Shown here piece after piece: positions 42,730-51,320 of a DNA stretch of 62,145 nt. Below the pieces are notes generated by a model. That model ran no database searches. It saw only the letters and a list, made by a program, of their open reading frames with translations, and was not told the DNA's origin. The position numbers were made by a program, and so were the translations under genes. The number at the start of each line of letters is the position of its first letter. Positions within the stretch are counted from its first letter, which is position 1. Source of the DNA: an uncultured Oscillibacter sp. (GTDB lineage Bacteria; Bacillota; Clostridia; Oscillospirales; Oscillospiraceae); assembly GCA_905200545.1 (NCBI GenBank), contig CAJKKQ010000016.1, forward strand, positions 1 through 62,145, in the 5' to 3' direction.

Positions 42730-44036
42730 TCAAAAAGCTGCGGGCCAAGCTGATCTTGGCCTCCATGTTCTCCCTGGCATTGGTTCTGCTCATTATCTTG
42801 GGCGGCGTCAACCTCATGAGCTATCAGAACGTGGTCTCCGACGCGGATTCCGTTTTGACGGTACTGGCCTCCAACAACGGCGCATTCCCCAGGCCTCAGG
42901 GAGGGCTCCGGGGCGAGGGCAGCGCAGCCCCCGGCGCTCCGGAAGGGGGCAAGCCCTTTCTGACCGGCCCCGGCATGTCTCCGGAAACCCCCTATGAGTC
43001 CCGGTATTTCTGGGTGCTGCTGGGAGAAAACGGCCAGGTGATTCAGACTCAGACGGATCAGATCGTAGCCGTGGACGAAGCGGACGCCGATGCCTACGCC
43101 GCAACGGTATGGGCTTCCGGGCGGACAAGCGGATTTCTGGAGGATTACCGCTATTTGGTCAGTCAGGAGGCAGACGGAGCCCGGATCATCTTTCTGGACT
43201 GTCACCGAAGCCTGTCCTCCTTCCGAATCACGCTGATGGCCAGCGCCGCCTTGTCCCTGCTGGGTCTGGGCGCGGTGCTGGTTTTGCTGCTGCTTCTCTC
43301 CCGGCGTATCGTCCGGCCCATGGCGGAGAGCTATGAAAAGCAAAAACGGTTCATCACCGACGCCGGTCATGAACTCAAGACCCCTCTGACCATTATCAGC
43401 GCGGACACCGATCTTGCGGAGATGGAGTGCGGAGAAAACCAGTGGCTGGCGGACATCCGCCGCCAGGCCCAGCGCCTGACAGGCCTGACCAACGATCTGG
43501 TCTACCTCTCCCGGCTGGAGGAAGCACAACCCCGGATGCAGTGCATCGAATTTCCCATTTCCGACGTGGTGGAGGAAATGGCCCAGTCCTTTGCGGCTCC
43601 TGCCAGAAACCAGAATCAGGACTTTGCCCTCCGGATCCAGCCTATGCTGGCCTATACCGGAGATGAAAAGGCCATCCGGCAGCTGGTTTCCATTTTGATG
43701 GACAACGCCTTAAAATACACGCCCTCCGGCGGGTGGATCTCCCTGCAGCTGGAAAAGCAGGGCCGGGCCCTGGTGCTGACGGTCTCCAACTCCACAACCC
43801 AGGCTCTGAACCAGGAGAGCGTCGCCCACCTCTTTGACCGTTTTTACCGCGTAGACCCCTCCCGGAGCAGCCATACCGGAGGCTACGGCCTGGGGCTGTC
43901 CATTGCTAAGGGGATCGCAAGTGCTCACAAAGGCCGGATCCGAGCAGACAGCCCCGACGGATCGTCTCTTGTGATACAGGTCACACTTCCTCTCAATGCA
44001 GACCGCCGGGCCTCCAAACGGGAACGGATCGGTTAA
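42726..44036 (+). CDS. Sensor histidine kinase
   Basis: 436 residues: membrane segments near 8-30 and 168-192 frame an outside sensor domain of about 135 residues that has a proline/glycine-rich stretch (GAFPRPQGGLRGEG). The dimerisation domain has His215 in ITDAGHELKTPLTIISADTD; the catalytic ATPase part shows N-box SILMDNALKYTP, F-box LFDRFYRVD and G-box GGYGLGLSI. Coupled to the response regulator by a 4-nt overlap. No HAMP domain is clear. The ligand is unknown. Confidence 0.94.
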   Translation: MIKKLRAKLILASMFSLALVLLIILGGVNLMSYQNVVSDADSVLTVLASNNGAFPRPQGGLRGEGSAAPGAPEGGKPFLTGPGMSPETPYESRYFWVLLGENGQVIQTQTDQIVAVDEADADAYAATVWASGRTSGFLEDYRYLVSQEADGARIIFLDCHRSLSSFRITLMASAALSLLGLGAVLVLLLLLSRRIVRPMAESYEKQKRFITDAGHELKTPLTIISADTDLAEMECGENQWLADIRRQAQRLTGLTNDLVYLSRLEEAQPRMQCIEFPISDVVEEMAQSFAAPARNQNQDFALRIQPMLAYTGDEKAIRQLVSILMDNALKYTPSGGWISLQLEKQGRALVLTVSNSTTQALNQESVAHLFDRFYRVDPSRSSHTGGYGLGLSIAKGIASAHKGRIRADSPDGSSLVIQVTLPLNADRRASKRERIG

Positions 44037-44397
44037 AGCCCAATATCCCAGTAAAAACAAGTTCAGAAGGTGGAAAGGAAAAATCCTTTTCACCCGCCGG
44101 GCACGCTGCCCGCTTCGCAGGACCGGTGGGTGAAGTTCTCCGCAGCTCCCATATGCACCTTCACTGCCGGAAGACTGCCTGCATAACCGTCTGTGCAGGG
44201 GCATTTGGCAAAACATGACTGGGAACCGGCCGAAGGATTCCCAGTCATGCAGAAGAAACAGATCGCCTGCTGTCGGATACACGTCTCCATGAATTCGTAC
44301 GCAACAATATGGATCAGACCATGGGAGATTCTATGTTCCGGGATATTCCCCAGCCCGGACAGCTCTCCTTTCACGGGATCACCTCCATACCGCCAGC
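44037..44397. other. 361-nt region between the kinase and the dehydrogenase gene
   Basis: No supported gene. A 12-bp inverted repeat (44213-44224 with 44237-44248) could end minus-strand transcription. On the plus strand, 44247-44397 has an open frame reading RLHEFVRNNMDQTMGDSM, which might be the remnant of a lost gene. Confidence 0.5.
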
Positions 44398-45336
44398 TTA
44401 TTTTTTGAAATATAAAACCTTGGCCAGCTCAATGTACAGCCGGTCCCGCTCCCGGATGGCCGCATCCGCCTTATCGCCGCTGTAATCATAGAATCCCTGA
44501 CCGCTCTTGACGCCCAGTTTTCCAGCTTCCACCATCTCATGGAGCCGCTTGTTCCCTACCTTGGAATCATCCAGCTCCGCATTCAGATAGCTGTTAATAT
44601 GGTCGAACGTATCCAATCCGCCGAAGTCTGCCACACCGAAGGGACCCAGAGCCGCATAGCGAAGCCCCATGCCGGCCTTGAGTACCGTGTCCACGTCCTC
44701 AAAGGTGGCAGCACCGATATCCACAATGTGCAGCGCCTCCCGCAGCAGGGCAAACTGGATGCGGTTGATGATGAAGCCGTTGATATCCGCTACCACCACC
44801 GGCTGCTTGCCAAGGCTCTGAACCAGAGAGCGCATCTTCTGTACGTTCTCAGGGCTGGTCTTCTCTCCGGCAATAATTTCACACAGCGGCAGCAGATGAG
44901 GCGGATTCAGCCAGTGCTGACCCATGAACCGCTCCGGGTGCTTACAGGCTTTTGCGATGTCGGTGATGTGAAGGCCGGAAGTATTGGTGGCCAGCAGGGC
45001 ATCCTCCGGCGCCAGCTGGGAGATCTCCCCCCAGAATTCCTGTTTGGCGTCCAGATCCTCTACAATGTTCTCCACCACCAGCGCCGCATCCGCAAAATCC
45101 GCTTTCTCCGTGGTCATTTTGATTCGTGCCAGCAAGTCTTCGGATTCCTGGGCGGTCAGGATCTCCTCCTTGACGAACGTCTCTTGGTTCAGTCTGATCA
45201 GATTTTTGGCCCGCTCCAGCCCGGAGGCACTGCGGTTATAGAGCACCGTATCCCATCCGGCCCGGGCATACACCTGCGCCAAAGAAGCGCCCATGGTTCC
45301 TGCCCCTGCCACAACCACCTTGTTCTGCTTTTTCAT
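44398..45336 (-). CDS. 3-hydroxyacyl-CoA dehydrogenase family protein
   Basis: 312 residues. The Rossmann motif GAGTMG is at 11-16, then VENIVEDLDAKQEFW, LLATNTSGLHITDI and GQHWLNPPHLLPLCEIIAG, with the catalytic His in GQHWLNPP. The C-terminal domain carries NGFIINRIQFALLREALHIVD. Sequence flavour is of the L-gulonate dehydrogenase/lambda-crystallin or 3-hydroxybutyryl-CoA branch; the PP after HWLN departs from the NP(A/V) of fatty-acid enzymes and fits a non-CoA hydroxy-acid substrate. ATG 45336 has AAGGAG about 10 nt upstream. Pairs with the isomerase gene, 23 nt away. Confidence 0.85.
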   Translation of the reverse strand: MKKQNKVVVAGAGTMGASLAQVYARAGWDTVLYNRSASGLERAKNLIRLNQETFVKEEILTAQESEDLLARIKMTTEKADFADAALVVENIVEDLDAKQEFWGEISQLAPEDALLATNTSGLHITDIAKACKHPERFMGQHWLNPPHLLPLCEIIAGEKTSPENVQKMRSLVQSLGKQPVVVADINGFIINRIQFALLREALHIVDIGAATFEDVDTVLKAGMGLRYAALGPFGVADFGGLDTFDHINSYLNAELDDSKVGNKRLHEMVEAGKLGVKSGQGFYDYSGDKADAAIRERDRLYIELAKVLYFKK

Positions 45337-45359
45337 CCCCTTCATGCTCCTTTCTAATG

Positions 45360-46139
45360 TCATTGACCCACGGCCTGACGGAAAACCGCCAGCGACCGGG
45401 CCGCATCCACAGGGAAATTCCGCGTTTCTGCCTCCACGCTGGCGCTTCCGTCATATCCAAGGGCGCGGAGTTTTGTCAGAATCCTTGTCAGGTCCTCCAG
45501 ATCCGCCGGGCCGGGATATTCCCGTGCATACGCCGGAGCGCAATGACTGAAATGCGTATGGCGCACGTACGGAATATACGGTTCAATCGCCAAACGGTCC
45601 TCCCCCATGACCTCCATATGGTAAAAGTCCAGCACCATAAAGAGATTCGGAGCAGCGACCTTTTCAATCAGCCGGATGGCATCCTCCGTCCGATTGGCAT
45701 AATCACACATATGGCTGTGTACGGCCTCAAACAGCACCCGGATGTTTCGTTTTGCCGCTTCCTCCGCTGTAATCTCCAAAAAGCGGCAGCACTGTTCCTC
45801 CGCCAGCTCTTCCGGATACCCAGCAGGCAGCCGGCGGGCTGTGGGTGCGCCGATTCCCACATTTTGAATCTGGAGCTGCACACCCCGGTCCAAAAGGCGC
45901 TGTGCATAGTCCCGAACCGCTTCCGGGTCAAATCCCTCGCCCACGATAGCGGGCTGCTGGTGGCAATAGTCGTTGAAGCCGATGCACGGCACGCCTGTCC
46001 GGTGAATCTCTTGGACCAGCTCCTGCCATTGTGCCTGCTCCATATAGCGCACTTCGTGTCCGGACAGCTCAATAAAGTCATAACCACATGCCGCAAGGGC
46101 CCGGTAGTTCTCTGCTTTCGTACAACAGCCGAATTTCAT
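45360..46139 (-). CDS. Sugar phosphate isomerase/epimerase family TIM barrel
   Basis: 259 residues of the xylose-isomerase-like TIM barrel (AP_endonuc_2) group. It starts MKFGCCTKAENYRALAACGY, with FIELSGHEV, IGFNDYCHQQ, VLFEAVHSHMCDYANRTED and LFMVLDFYHMEVMG, where the Glu, His and Asp side chains would bind the divalent metal. Close to hydroxypyruvate isomerase or sugar-acid epimerases in layout; the substrate is not fixed. AGGAG lies 6 nt before the ATG. Likely in one transcript with the dehydrogenase downstream. Confidence 0.82.
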   Translation of the reverse strand: MKFGCCTKAENYRALAACGYDFIELSGHEVRYMEQAQWQELVQEIHRTGVPCIGFNDYCHQQPAIVGEGFDPEAVRDYAQRLLDRGVQLQIQNVGIGAPTARRLPAGYPEELAEEQCCRFLEITAEEAAKRNIRVLFEAVHSHMCDYANRTEDAIRLIEKVAAPNLFMVLDFYHMEVMGEDRLAIEPYIPYVRHTHFSHCAPAYAREYPGPADLEDLTRILTKLRALGYDGSASVEAETRNFPVDAARSLAVFRQAVGQ

Positions 46140-46629
46140 GATTTGCTCCTCTTCCTTTCTCCCGGACTGTCCGCAAATTTCCCTCCACCGGTTCTTTGCA
46201 TCGGAAATCTTAAATAGGGTTCCCGCTAGATTCCGCGTAATCTCCACTCTGCAGGCAGTCTGATGGTCCCTCCCCTGCTCTTCCGACAGGTCAAATCTAT
46301 CATACCAAAATTACCTGCATGTTCCAATCAGTCCGACAGGTTGATACTTGCAGTATATCTGATTTTTACGATTTTGCAAACAGGACGATCTATCGCTGTA
46401 AAAAGCGGGCCTTCTGCTGGGTATACCCCGCTGGATTGGAAAGGGCAGCCCGTAAAATCAGCGCCATCAGGCGGCCAACAGGAAAAATGTTTGGGCCCCG
46501 TGATCTTACGGAAATCAGGAAAAGCCCCGGAGACGTCTTTGGCGTGAGGCTTCACGACATCCCAGTTCACGATGTAGCCCCTGTACTTGCCATTCCCCGC
46601 CGCCACCTGATGTCCACCTACTGGGGTAA

Positions 46630-46795
46630 TCACACCGTTTTCGCTGACCTTCTGTCTTCAAAAACGCCCCATCCCTGGTCAGTCAAACGGTAGAGATACC
46701 TGCGCCCCTCCGTCTGCACATCAAGCGTTCATCCTGGAATTTTCCCAGCAGAGCATACAGCGTGCCACGGTTGATAAAGGCTCGTCAGGGGCAAA
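46630..46795 (-). pseudogene. Relic of a PadR-type regulator
   Basis: In one frame of the minus strand AFINRGTLYALLGKFQDERL reads like the winged-helix core of PadR proteins. A frameshift then moves to another frame where DVQTEGRRYLYRLTDQGW follows, the usual PadR wing, ending at TGA 46630. The N-terminal half is missing and both frames have early stops. So it is a truncated, frameshifted copy. Confidence 0.65.
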
Positions 46796-46834
46796 AAATC
46801 GATCCCAATGGGAAACCCACTGGGATCGATCTTT
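46795..46834 (-). terminator. Terminator of the TRAP operon
   Basis: A 15-bp stem with one mismatch (46798-46812 with 46816-46830, loop AAA), with a T-run on the minus strand just beyond the dctM stop. Confidence 0.88.
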
Positions 46835-46858
46835 TGGACCATTGATGCAAACGCTTTA

Positions 46859-48136
46859 TCAGAAAAGCAGATGGGGCAAGAACAGCGAGATTTTGGGGAA
46901 GAAGATCAGCAGCAGCAGGCTGATGCAGACAACCCCCAAATATGCCGGCAAATAACGCAGGGTTTCCTTGATCTTCACCTTCGCAATGCCCATGGTGATA
47001 AACAGCACGCCACCCACGGGAGGAGTCACGCCCGCATACACCAGGGTAATCACCATAACCATGGCAAACTGAATGGGATCGATGCCATACTGTGCCGCAA
47101 CAGGCATCAGAATGGGCGCCACAATGATGGTGGCAGAGAGGGTCTCAATGAACATTCCGACAATCAGCAGGAAGATGACCAGCAGCATCATGATGATGTA
47201 CTTATTGGACGTCAGAGAGACCAGGAAATTGACGATGATGGTGGGAACCTTTGCATAAGCGACCAACCAGCTGAACACATTGGCAGCTGCCACAATCAGC
47301 AGGCACATGGCAGAAGATGCAGCGGAATCCGCGAAGATACCGGGAAGATCTTTCCAGGTAAACTCCTTGAATACAAACATACCGATGACAAGGGCGTACA
47401 AAACAGCGATTGCACCGGCCTCGGTGGCAGTAAAGATTCCGCCCACAATGCCGCCGATGATGATAAGGGGCATCACCAGAGCCAAGGCAGCCTTCTTTGT
47501 TGCCTGCCAGATCTCCGCTCCGGTGGCCCGGCGCTCTCCCTTGATTCCCAGCTTTTTCGCATAGAAATAGGTGATAACCAGGCATCCCACGCCGATTACC
47601 AGGCCCGGCAAAACACCGGCCATGAAGCATTCGCCAATGGAAAGATTCGTCAGGGAGCAATAAATGATCATGGTCAGGCTGGGAGGAATGATCGGTCCCA
47701 GGGAGCCTGCCGTTGCCTGAATGACTGCCGCCAAACCGCCGGGATAGCCACGTTCCTTCATGGGCTCGATCATGATGGAGCCCACAGCCGCGGTATCCGC
47801 GGCGGCGGAGCCCGAAATACCCGCGAAGATCACGCTGGTCAGGATATCCACCATGCCCAGGCCGCCGGTAAGATGGCCGATCAGGGCATGGGCAAAATCC
47901 ACCAGGCGGCGGGAAATGCCGCCCTTAAGCATCAGTTCTCCGGAGAGCATGAAGAAAGGAATGGCCATCAAGCTGAAGGAATTGACGCCGGAAAACAATC
48001 TCTGTGCCACGACGGAAAGCGTGGTTCCGTCCACCATCAATCCGATCAGAGAACCCAGTCCCATGGCAAAAGCAATGGGTACACCCGCGAACAGGAGAAT
48101 AAAGAAGATTACAAACGCAATCGTAAACATTGTCAT
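46859..48136 (-). CDS. dctM: TRAP transporter large permease (DctM)
   Basis: 425 residues and about twelve membrane segments, the ion-coupled channel of a TRAP uptake system. Family blocks are MAIPFFMLSGELMLKGGISRR near 57-77 (segment split for brevity), FAGISGSAAADTAAVGSIMI and TAGSLGPIIPPSLTMIIY. The ATG overlaps the dctQ stop (ATGA). Follows dctP and dctQ in the order P-Q-M. Confidence 0.94.
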   Translation of the reverse strand: MTMFTIAFVIFFILLFAGVPIAFAMGLGSLIGLMVDGTTLSVVAQRLFSGVNSFSLMAIPFFMLSGELMLKGGISRRLVDFAHALIGHLTGGLGMVDILTSVIFAGISGSAAADTAAVGSIMIEPMKERGYPGGLAAVIQATAGSLGPIIPPSLTMIIYCSLTNLSIGECFMAGVLPGLVIGVGCLVITYFYAKKLGIKGERRATGAEIWQATKKAALALVMPLIIIGGIVGGIFTATEAGAIAVLYALVIGMFVFKEFTWKDLPGIFADSAASSAMCLLIVAAANVFSWLVAYAKVPTIIVNFLVSLTSNKYIIMMLLVIFLLIVGMFIETLSATIIVAPILMPVAAQYGIDPIQFAMVMVITLVYAGVTPPVGGVLFITMGIAKVKIKETLRYLPAYLGVVCISLLLLIFFPKISLFLPHLLF

Positions 48137-48615
48137 TTTGCTTCATCCTCCTCTTCTTTTTTCTTCTTGAGCGTGCTGAAATAATATTCCACCTGTGCGA
48201 TGATCATCAACACGCAGCCAATGGGAATGGCCATATTCATCAGGCCCATATTGACGCGGGTCATGGTGGACATTTGCACGCGATTGGCCCAGGCAGCCTG
48301 CGTTCCCAAAATGGCCATAGCCGCCAGGAAGATGATGCAGACAATATTCACGAATGTGAAAAGAATCGTATACGTCTTGCCCTTGGTGCTCTCCAGCAGC
48401 AGATCAAAGGTAATGTTGGCACCCTTGCGCACGGTAATGGCGCCGCCTATGTAGGTCACCCACACAAATACAAATTTGGAGATCTCATCAATCCACGTCT
48501 GAGACATATGCAGCATGCGGGTAAAAACCTGGGTCAGCACCAGCACCACCAGGGCCGCAAACAGAATTGCCACCACGGCATCTGTTGCCTTTCGAAGTAT
48601 CGTCAGTATTTTCAT
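48133..48615 (-). CDS. dctQ: TRAP transporter small permease (DctQ)
   Basis: 160 residues with four membrane segments, and the DctQ motif WIDEISKFVFVWVTYIGGA near residues 41-59 followed by VRKGANITFDLL. The C-terminus is a charged KKKKEEEDEAK tail. It overlaps dctM by 4 nt. A weak AGGA site precedes the ATG. Confidence 0.93.
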   Translation of the reverse strand: MKILTILRKATDAVVAILFAALVVLVLTQVFTRMLHMSQTWIDEISKFVFVWVTYIGGAITVRKGANITFDLLLESTKGKTYTILFTFVNIVCIIFLAAMAILGTQAAWANRVQMSTMTRVNMGLMNMAIPIGCVLMIIAQVEYYFSTLKKKKEEEDEAK

Positions 48616-48653
48616 AGCCGTTTCCTATTCCCACAAATAACCTGTGTCAGGAA

Positions 48654-49679
48654 TCAAGCCAGGGCCTGAATCGCAGAGTACATATCCTCCAGGCCATTCT
48701 CCGCCACGAACTCCTCCAGAGCGGGAGCGCAGGCCTCGATCAGAGGAGCCTTATCAATTTCCACAAAGCTTACGCCGGCATCCACCATTGCCTGCTTGGC
48801 ATCAGCCTCGATGTCTTCATAGAGATCGTAGAAATAGTCCATTGCCTCAGCCGCCGCCTCATCAATGGCGGTCTGCTGCTCGGCAGTCAGGCTCTGATAC
48901 ACAGCATCGCTCATGCAGAAAGCAGTAAAGGTCATGACATGCTCGGTGAGATTGAATACGTTGGCAACCTCATAGAACTTCATCTGAGCGATGTATTCCA
49001 TATTGCCTTCCAGGCCATTCGTAACACCAGTCTGAACAGCGGTATAGGCTTCGCCGGAGGGAATGGCCACAGGAGTAGCACCCAGAGCGGAGAAGCAAGC
49101 CTCAATGGAGGGATTTTCAGGGATACGCACCTTAACGCCCTTGAAATCATCCAAAGTTTCAATGACCGTATCCTTCAGCAGGGTGCTGCGGAAGGCGATC
49201 GTCTGAAGGCTGATGGGCCGGATCCCGGTGGTCTCCGTCACCATATCCATAAAGTCCTTGCCGATATCGCCGCTGACGGTCTCAATGGCCTGCTCCTTGG
49301 TGGAGAACAGGTACGGCATGTCCAGAATGCCAGCCGCGGGGTTGTAGTTGGCCAGCGTACCGGTATCAATAATCGTCATATCCAGCGTACCAGCCTTCAA
49401 AGACTCGCAGTTTTCAGTCTGGCCGCCCAGCTGTCCGTCGGTATAGAACTCCACATCCAGTGAGCCGCCGGACTTTTCCACCAGCAGTTCCTTGAATTTC
49501 TGCGCCATCTGCATGGTGCTGTGATCAATCGAAAGATGGGTGCTCAGGCGCAGCACTTTGGTCTCTCCGTTGCCGCCGTCGCCGCCGCTGCCTCCTTCTT
49601 CGGTGGCCTCCCCGCCGCCGCAAGCTGCCAGAGAGAGGACCATAGCCAGTGACATAAGCAGAGCAAAGAACTTCTTCAT
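48654..49679 (-). CDS. dctP: TRAP transporter substrate-binding lipoprotein (DctP)
   Basis: 341 residues with a lipoprotein signal (lipobox LAAC, Cys20), then a Gly/Glu linker and the DctP domain. Features: KVRIPENPSIEACFSALGATP near 185, whose Arg is the carboxylate-binding residue of the family, and AVQTGVTNGLEGNMEY. This implies an organic acid or sugar acid ligand. GGGAG precedes the ATG. Gene order P-Q-M. It follows the two-component genes on the same strand, with a terminator between. Confidence 0.93.
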   Translation of the reverse strand: MKKFFALLMSLAMVLSLAACGGGEATEEGGSGGDGGNGETKVLRLSTHLSIDHSTMQMAQKFKELLVEKSGGSLDVEFYTDGQLGGQTENCESLKAGTLDMTIIDTGTLANYNPAAGILDMPYLFSTKEQAIETVSGDIGKDFMDMVTETTGIRPISLQTIAFRSTLLKDTVIETLDDFKGVKVRIPENPSIEACFSALGATPVAIPSGEAYTAVQTGVTNGLEGNMEYIAQMKFYEVANVFNLTEHVMTFTAFCMSDAVYQSLTAEQQTAIDEAAAEAMDYFYDLYEDIEADAKQAMVDAGVSFVEIDKAPLIEACAPALEEFVAENGLEDMYSAIQALA

Positions 49680-49802
49680 AATTTTCTCCCTTTCATTAAA
49701 ATTCTCTTTTGCTTCCTGTGGTATATTTATAGAATATTAACTTTTCAGAAAAGCTCCATACACGTTTGTGCACTTTTTCAGCACAGTTCTGCTTTTTTGT
49801 AA

Positions 49803-49842
49803 AAAAGCGGGAGGCCGGACTTCTCCGGCCTCCTCTTTTTTC
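49803..49842 (-). terminator. Terminator after the response regulator
   Basis: A 9-bp perfect core stem (49811-49819 with 49824-49832, loop CTTC), extendable through flanking bases, with T-runs on both strands. It separates the sensory operon from dctPQM. Confidence 0.88.
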
Positions 49843-49862
49843 ACAGAATCATCCTGGTTTTC

Positions 49863-51320
49863 TCATTTCTGTGCTACTTCCAGGCTCCTGGAGTATTCCC
49901 TGGGCCCCACGCCTTTTCGCTTTTTGAACACTCTGCTGAAATAGTTGGGATCGCCATAACCCACTTTTTCTCCGATCTGAGCCAGGCTCAAATCCGTATT
50001 CTGCATCAAGTCCACCGCCAGATTAATTCTCTGCTCCGCGAGATAGTCGGTAAAACACCGCCCTGTGTGCTCCTTGAACAAATGGCTCAAATATCCCCCG
50101 TTTACATGCAGCCGATCTGCTATGGAATCAATGCTCCAGGGCTGACTGCAATCCGCCCGGACCAGGTTCAGCACCGCCTGAACCGCATTGTTCAGGCGCT
50201 CCGGCGGTGCATAGTTTTCAATCAGCCACTCAAGGTACCGGGCGGTAATCTCCGTTATCTGCTTCCGGCCACTGGCGCTGATGAGCTTGCTGACCTGATA
50301 TGGCGCGTCACCTGCCGTCTGGCCAATCAGCAGCTGACGGGAGCACTGGTTCAGGGCCATCAGCAGCTGGCATTTTGTAAAATCCTCATTCTCCCGTTTC
50401 TCCAAAGACTCCAGGGCCGGCTGCAAAGCTTTCATGGCAGCGGAAAAGTTTTTCTGACGGACAGCGTTTTCCAGATCATTCTCCCGGATAAACGCTCTGG
50501 AATTGACCTTCTCCGCCTCTTCCAGCTTTGCCAGATCCAGAAAGGCCTTTGGATAATCTCCAAAAACTTTGGATGCCGTTCCCAGGCGTATCTGCACCCT
50601 GGTACAAAGATTATTTTTAAGATAATGGGTCAGGCGCGCAAACAGATCCTGAGTCGCCGCGACATCTTCCCCGCAAAACAGGAACACCGCCAATCCGCCA
50701 TCATACAAATCAGCAGCATATTTGGCATTCCAACGGTCCAGAAGCTCCTCGGTCTCGTCCAGTACACAGCTGCCATCCTGCATGGTATCCGGTTCATAAG
50801 AGAGGACAGCACACTGAGCGGAATTTTCTGAAATATCCAGGACATCCAACAGTCCCCGGATCTTCTTGGCATCTCCGAAATACATCAGCTGTCTGGCCAA
50901 ATCCCGTGTAAACACTTCCCGGCTCTGGATCTGCGGCGTCAGGCTCTCCTGCATGCGCTCACAGTCAGCAAGGAACTGATCCACCGACCGATAGAATTCC
51001 TCCCGAAGCGGCGGCTTGAGCAGATAGTCCCGCACACCGCAGCGCAGTGCTTCTCTGGTATACTCAAAATTGCTGTATGCTGTCAGAACGATCACATATG
51101 GCACCCGTTTGAGATTATGCAGCACCTCAATACCGGATACCCCCGGCATATTGAGATCCAAAAGCAGCAGCTGTACAGCCTGCTTGTGTAAAATCTCCAA
51201 TGCCCGGGCACCATTTTCCGCCTCCAGAAACGTAAATTGTCCGGGATAACGGCGCTCCAGCAGAATCTTTACAATCCTCCGGTCCCGCACCTCATCATCT
51301 GCAATCAGTATCTGATACAT
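49863..51320 (-). CDS. YesN-type response regulator with AraC DNA-binding domain
   Basis: 485 residues: receiver domain 1-120 (phosphoacceptor Asp55 in LLLDLNMPGVSG, Lys in YLLKPPLREE), a long middle region, then an AraC helix-turn-helix pair at the C-terminus (IADRLHVNGGYLSHLFKEHTG; LAQIGEKVGYGDPNYFSRVF). The start lies within the kinase gene (26-nt overlap), with GGGAGAGG upstream. This layout (YesN/YesM) controls sugar or acid uptake operons, making dctPQM its likely target. Confidence 0.95.
   Translation of the reverse strand: MYQILIADDEVRDRRIVKILLERRYPGQFTFLEAENGARALEILHKQAVQLLLLDLNMPGVSGIEVLHNLKRVPYVIVLTAYSNFEYTREALRCGVRDYLLKPPLREEFYRSVDQFLADCERMQESLTPQIQSREVFTRDLARQLMYFGDAKKIRGLLDVLDISENSAQCAVLSYEPDTMQDGSCVLDETEELLDRWNAKYAADLYDGGLAVFLFCGEDVAATQDLFARLTHYLKNNLCTRVQIRLGTASKVFGDYPKAFLDLAKLEEAEKVNSRAFIRENDLENAVRQKNFSAAMKALQPALESLEKRENEDFTKCQLLMALNQCSRQLLIGQTAGDAPYQVSKLISASGRKQITEITARYLEWLIENYAPPERLNNAVQAVLNLVRADCSQPWSIDSIADRLHVNGGYLSHLFKEHTGRCFTDYLAEQRINLAVDLMQNTDLSLAQIGEKVGYGDPNYFSRVFKKRKGVGPREYSRSLEVAQK

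Larger units (their letters stand above)
46140..46858. other. Gene-poor 719-nt region with a relic regulator
   Basis: No intact gene. It contains a broken PadR-like segment at its right (46630-46795), the terminator of the TRAP operon (46798-46830) and about 490 nt upstream of the isomerase gene with no recognised coding similarity on either strand. Confidence 0.7.
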
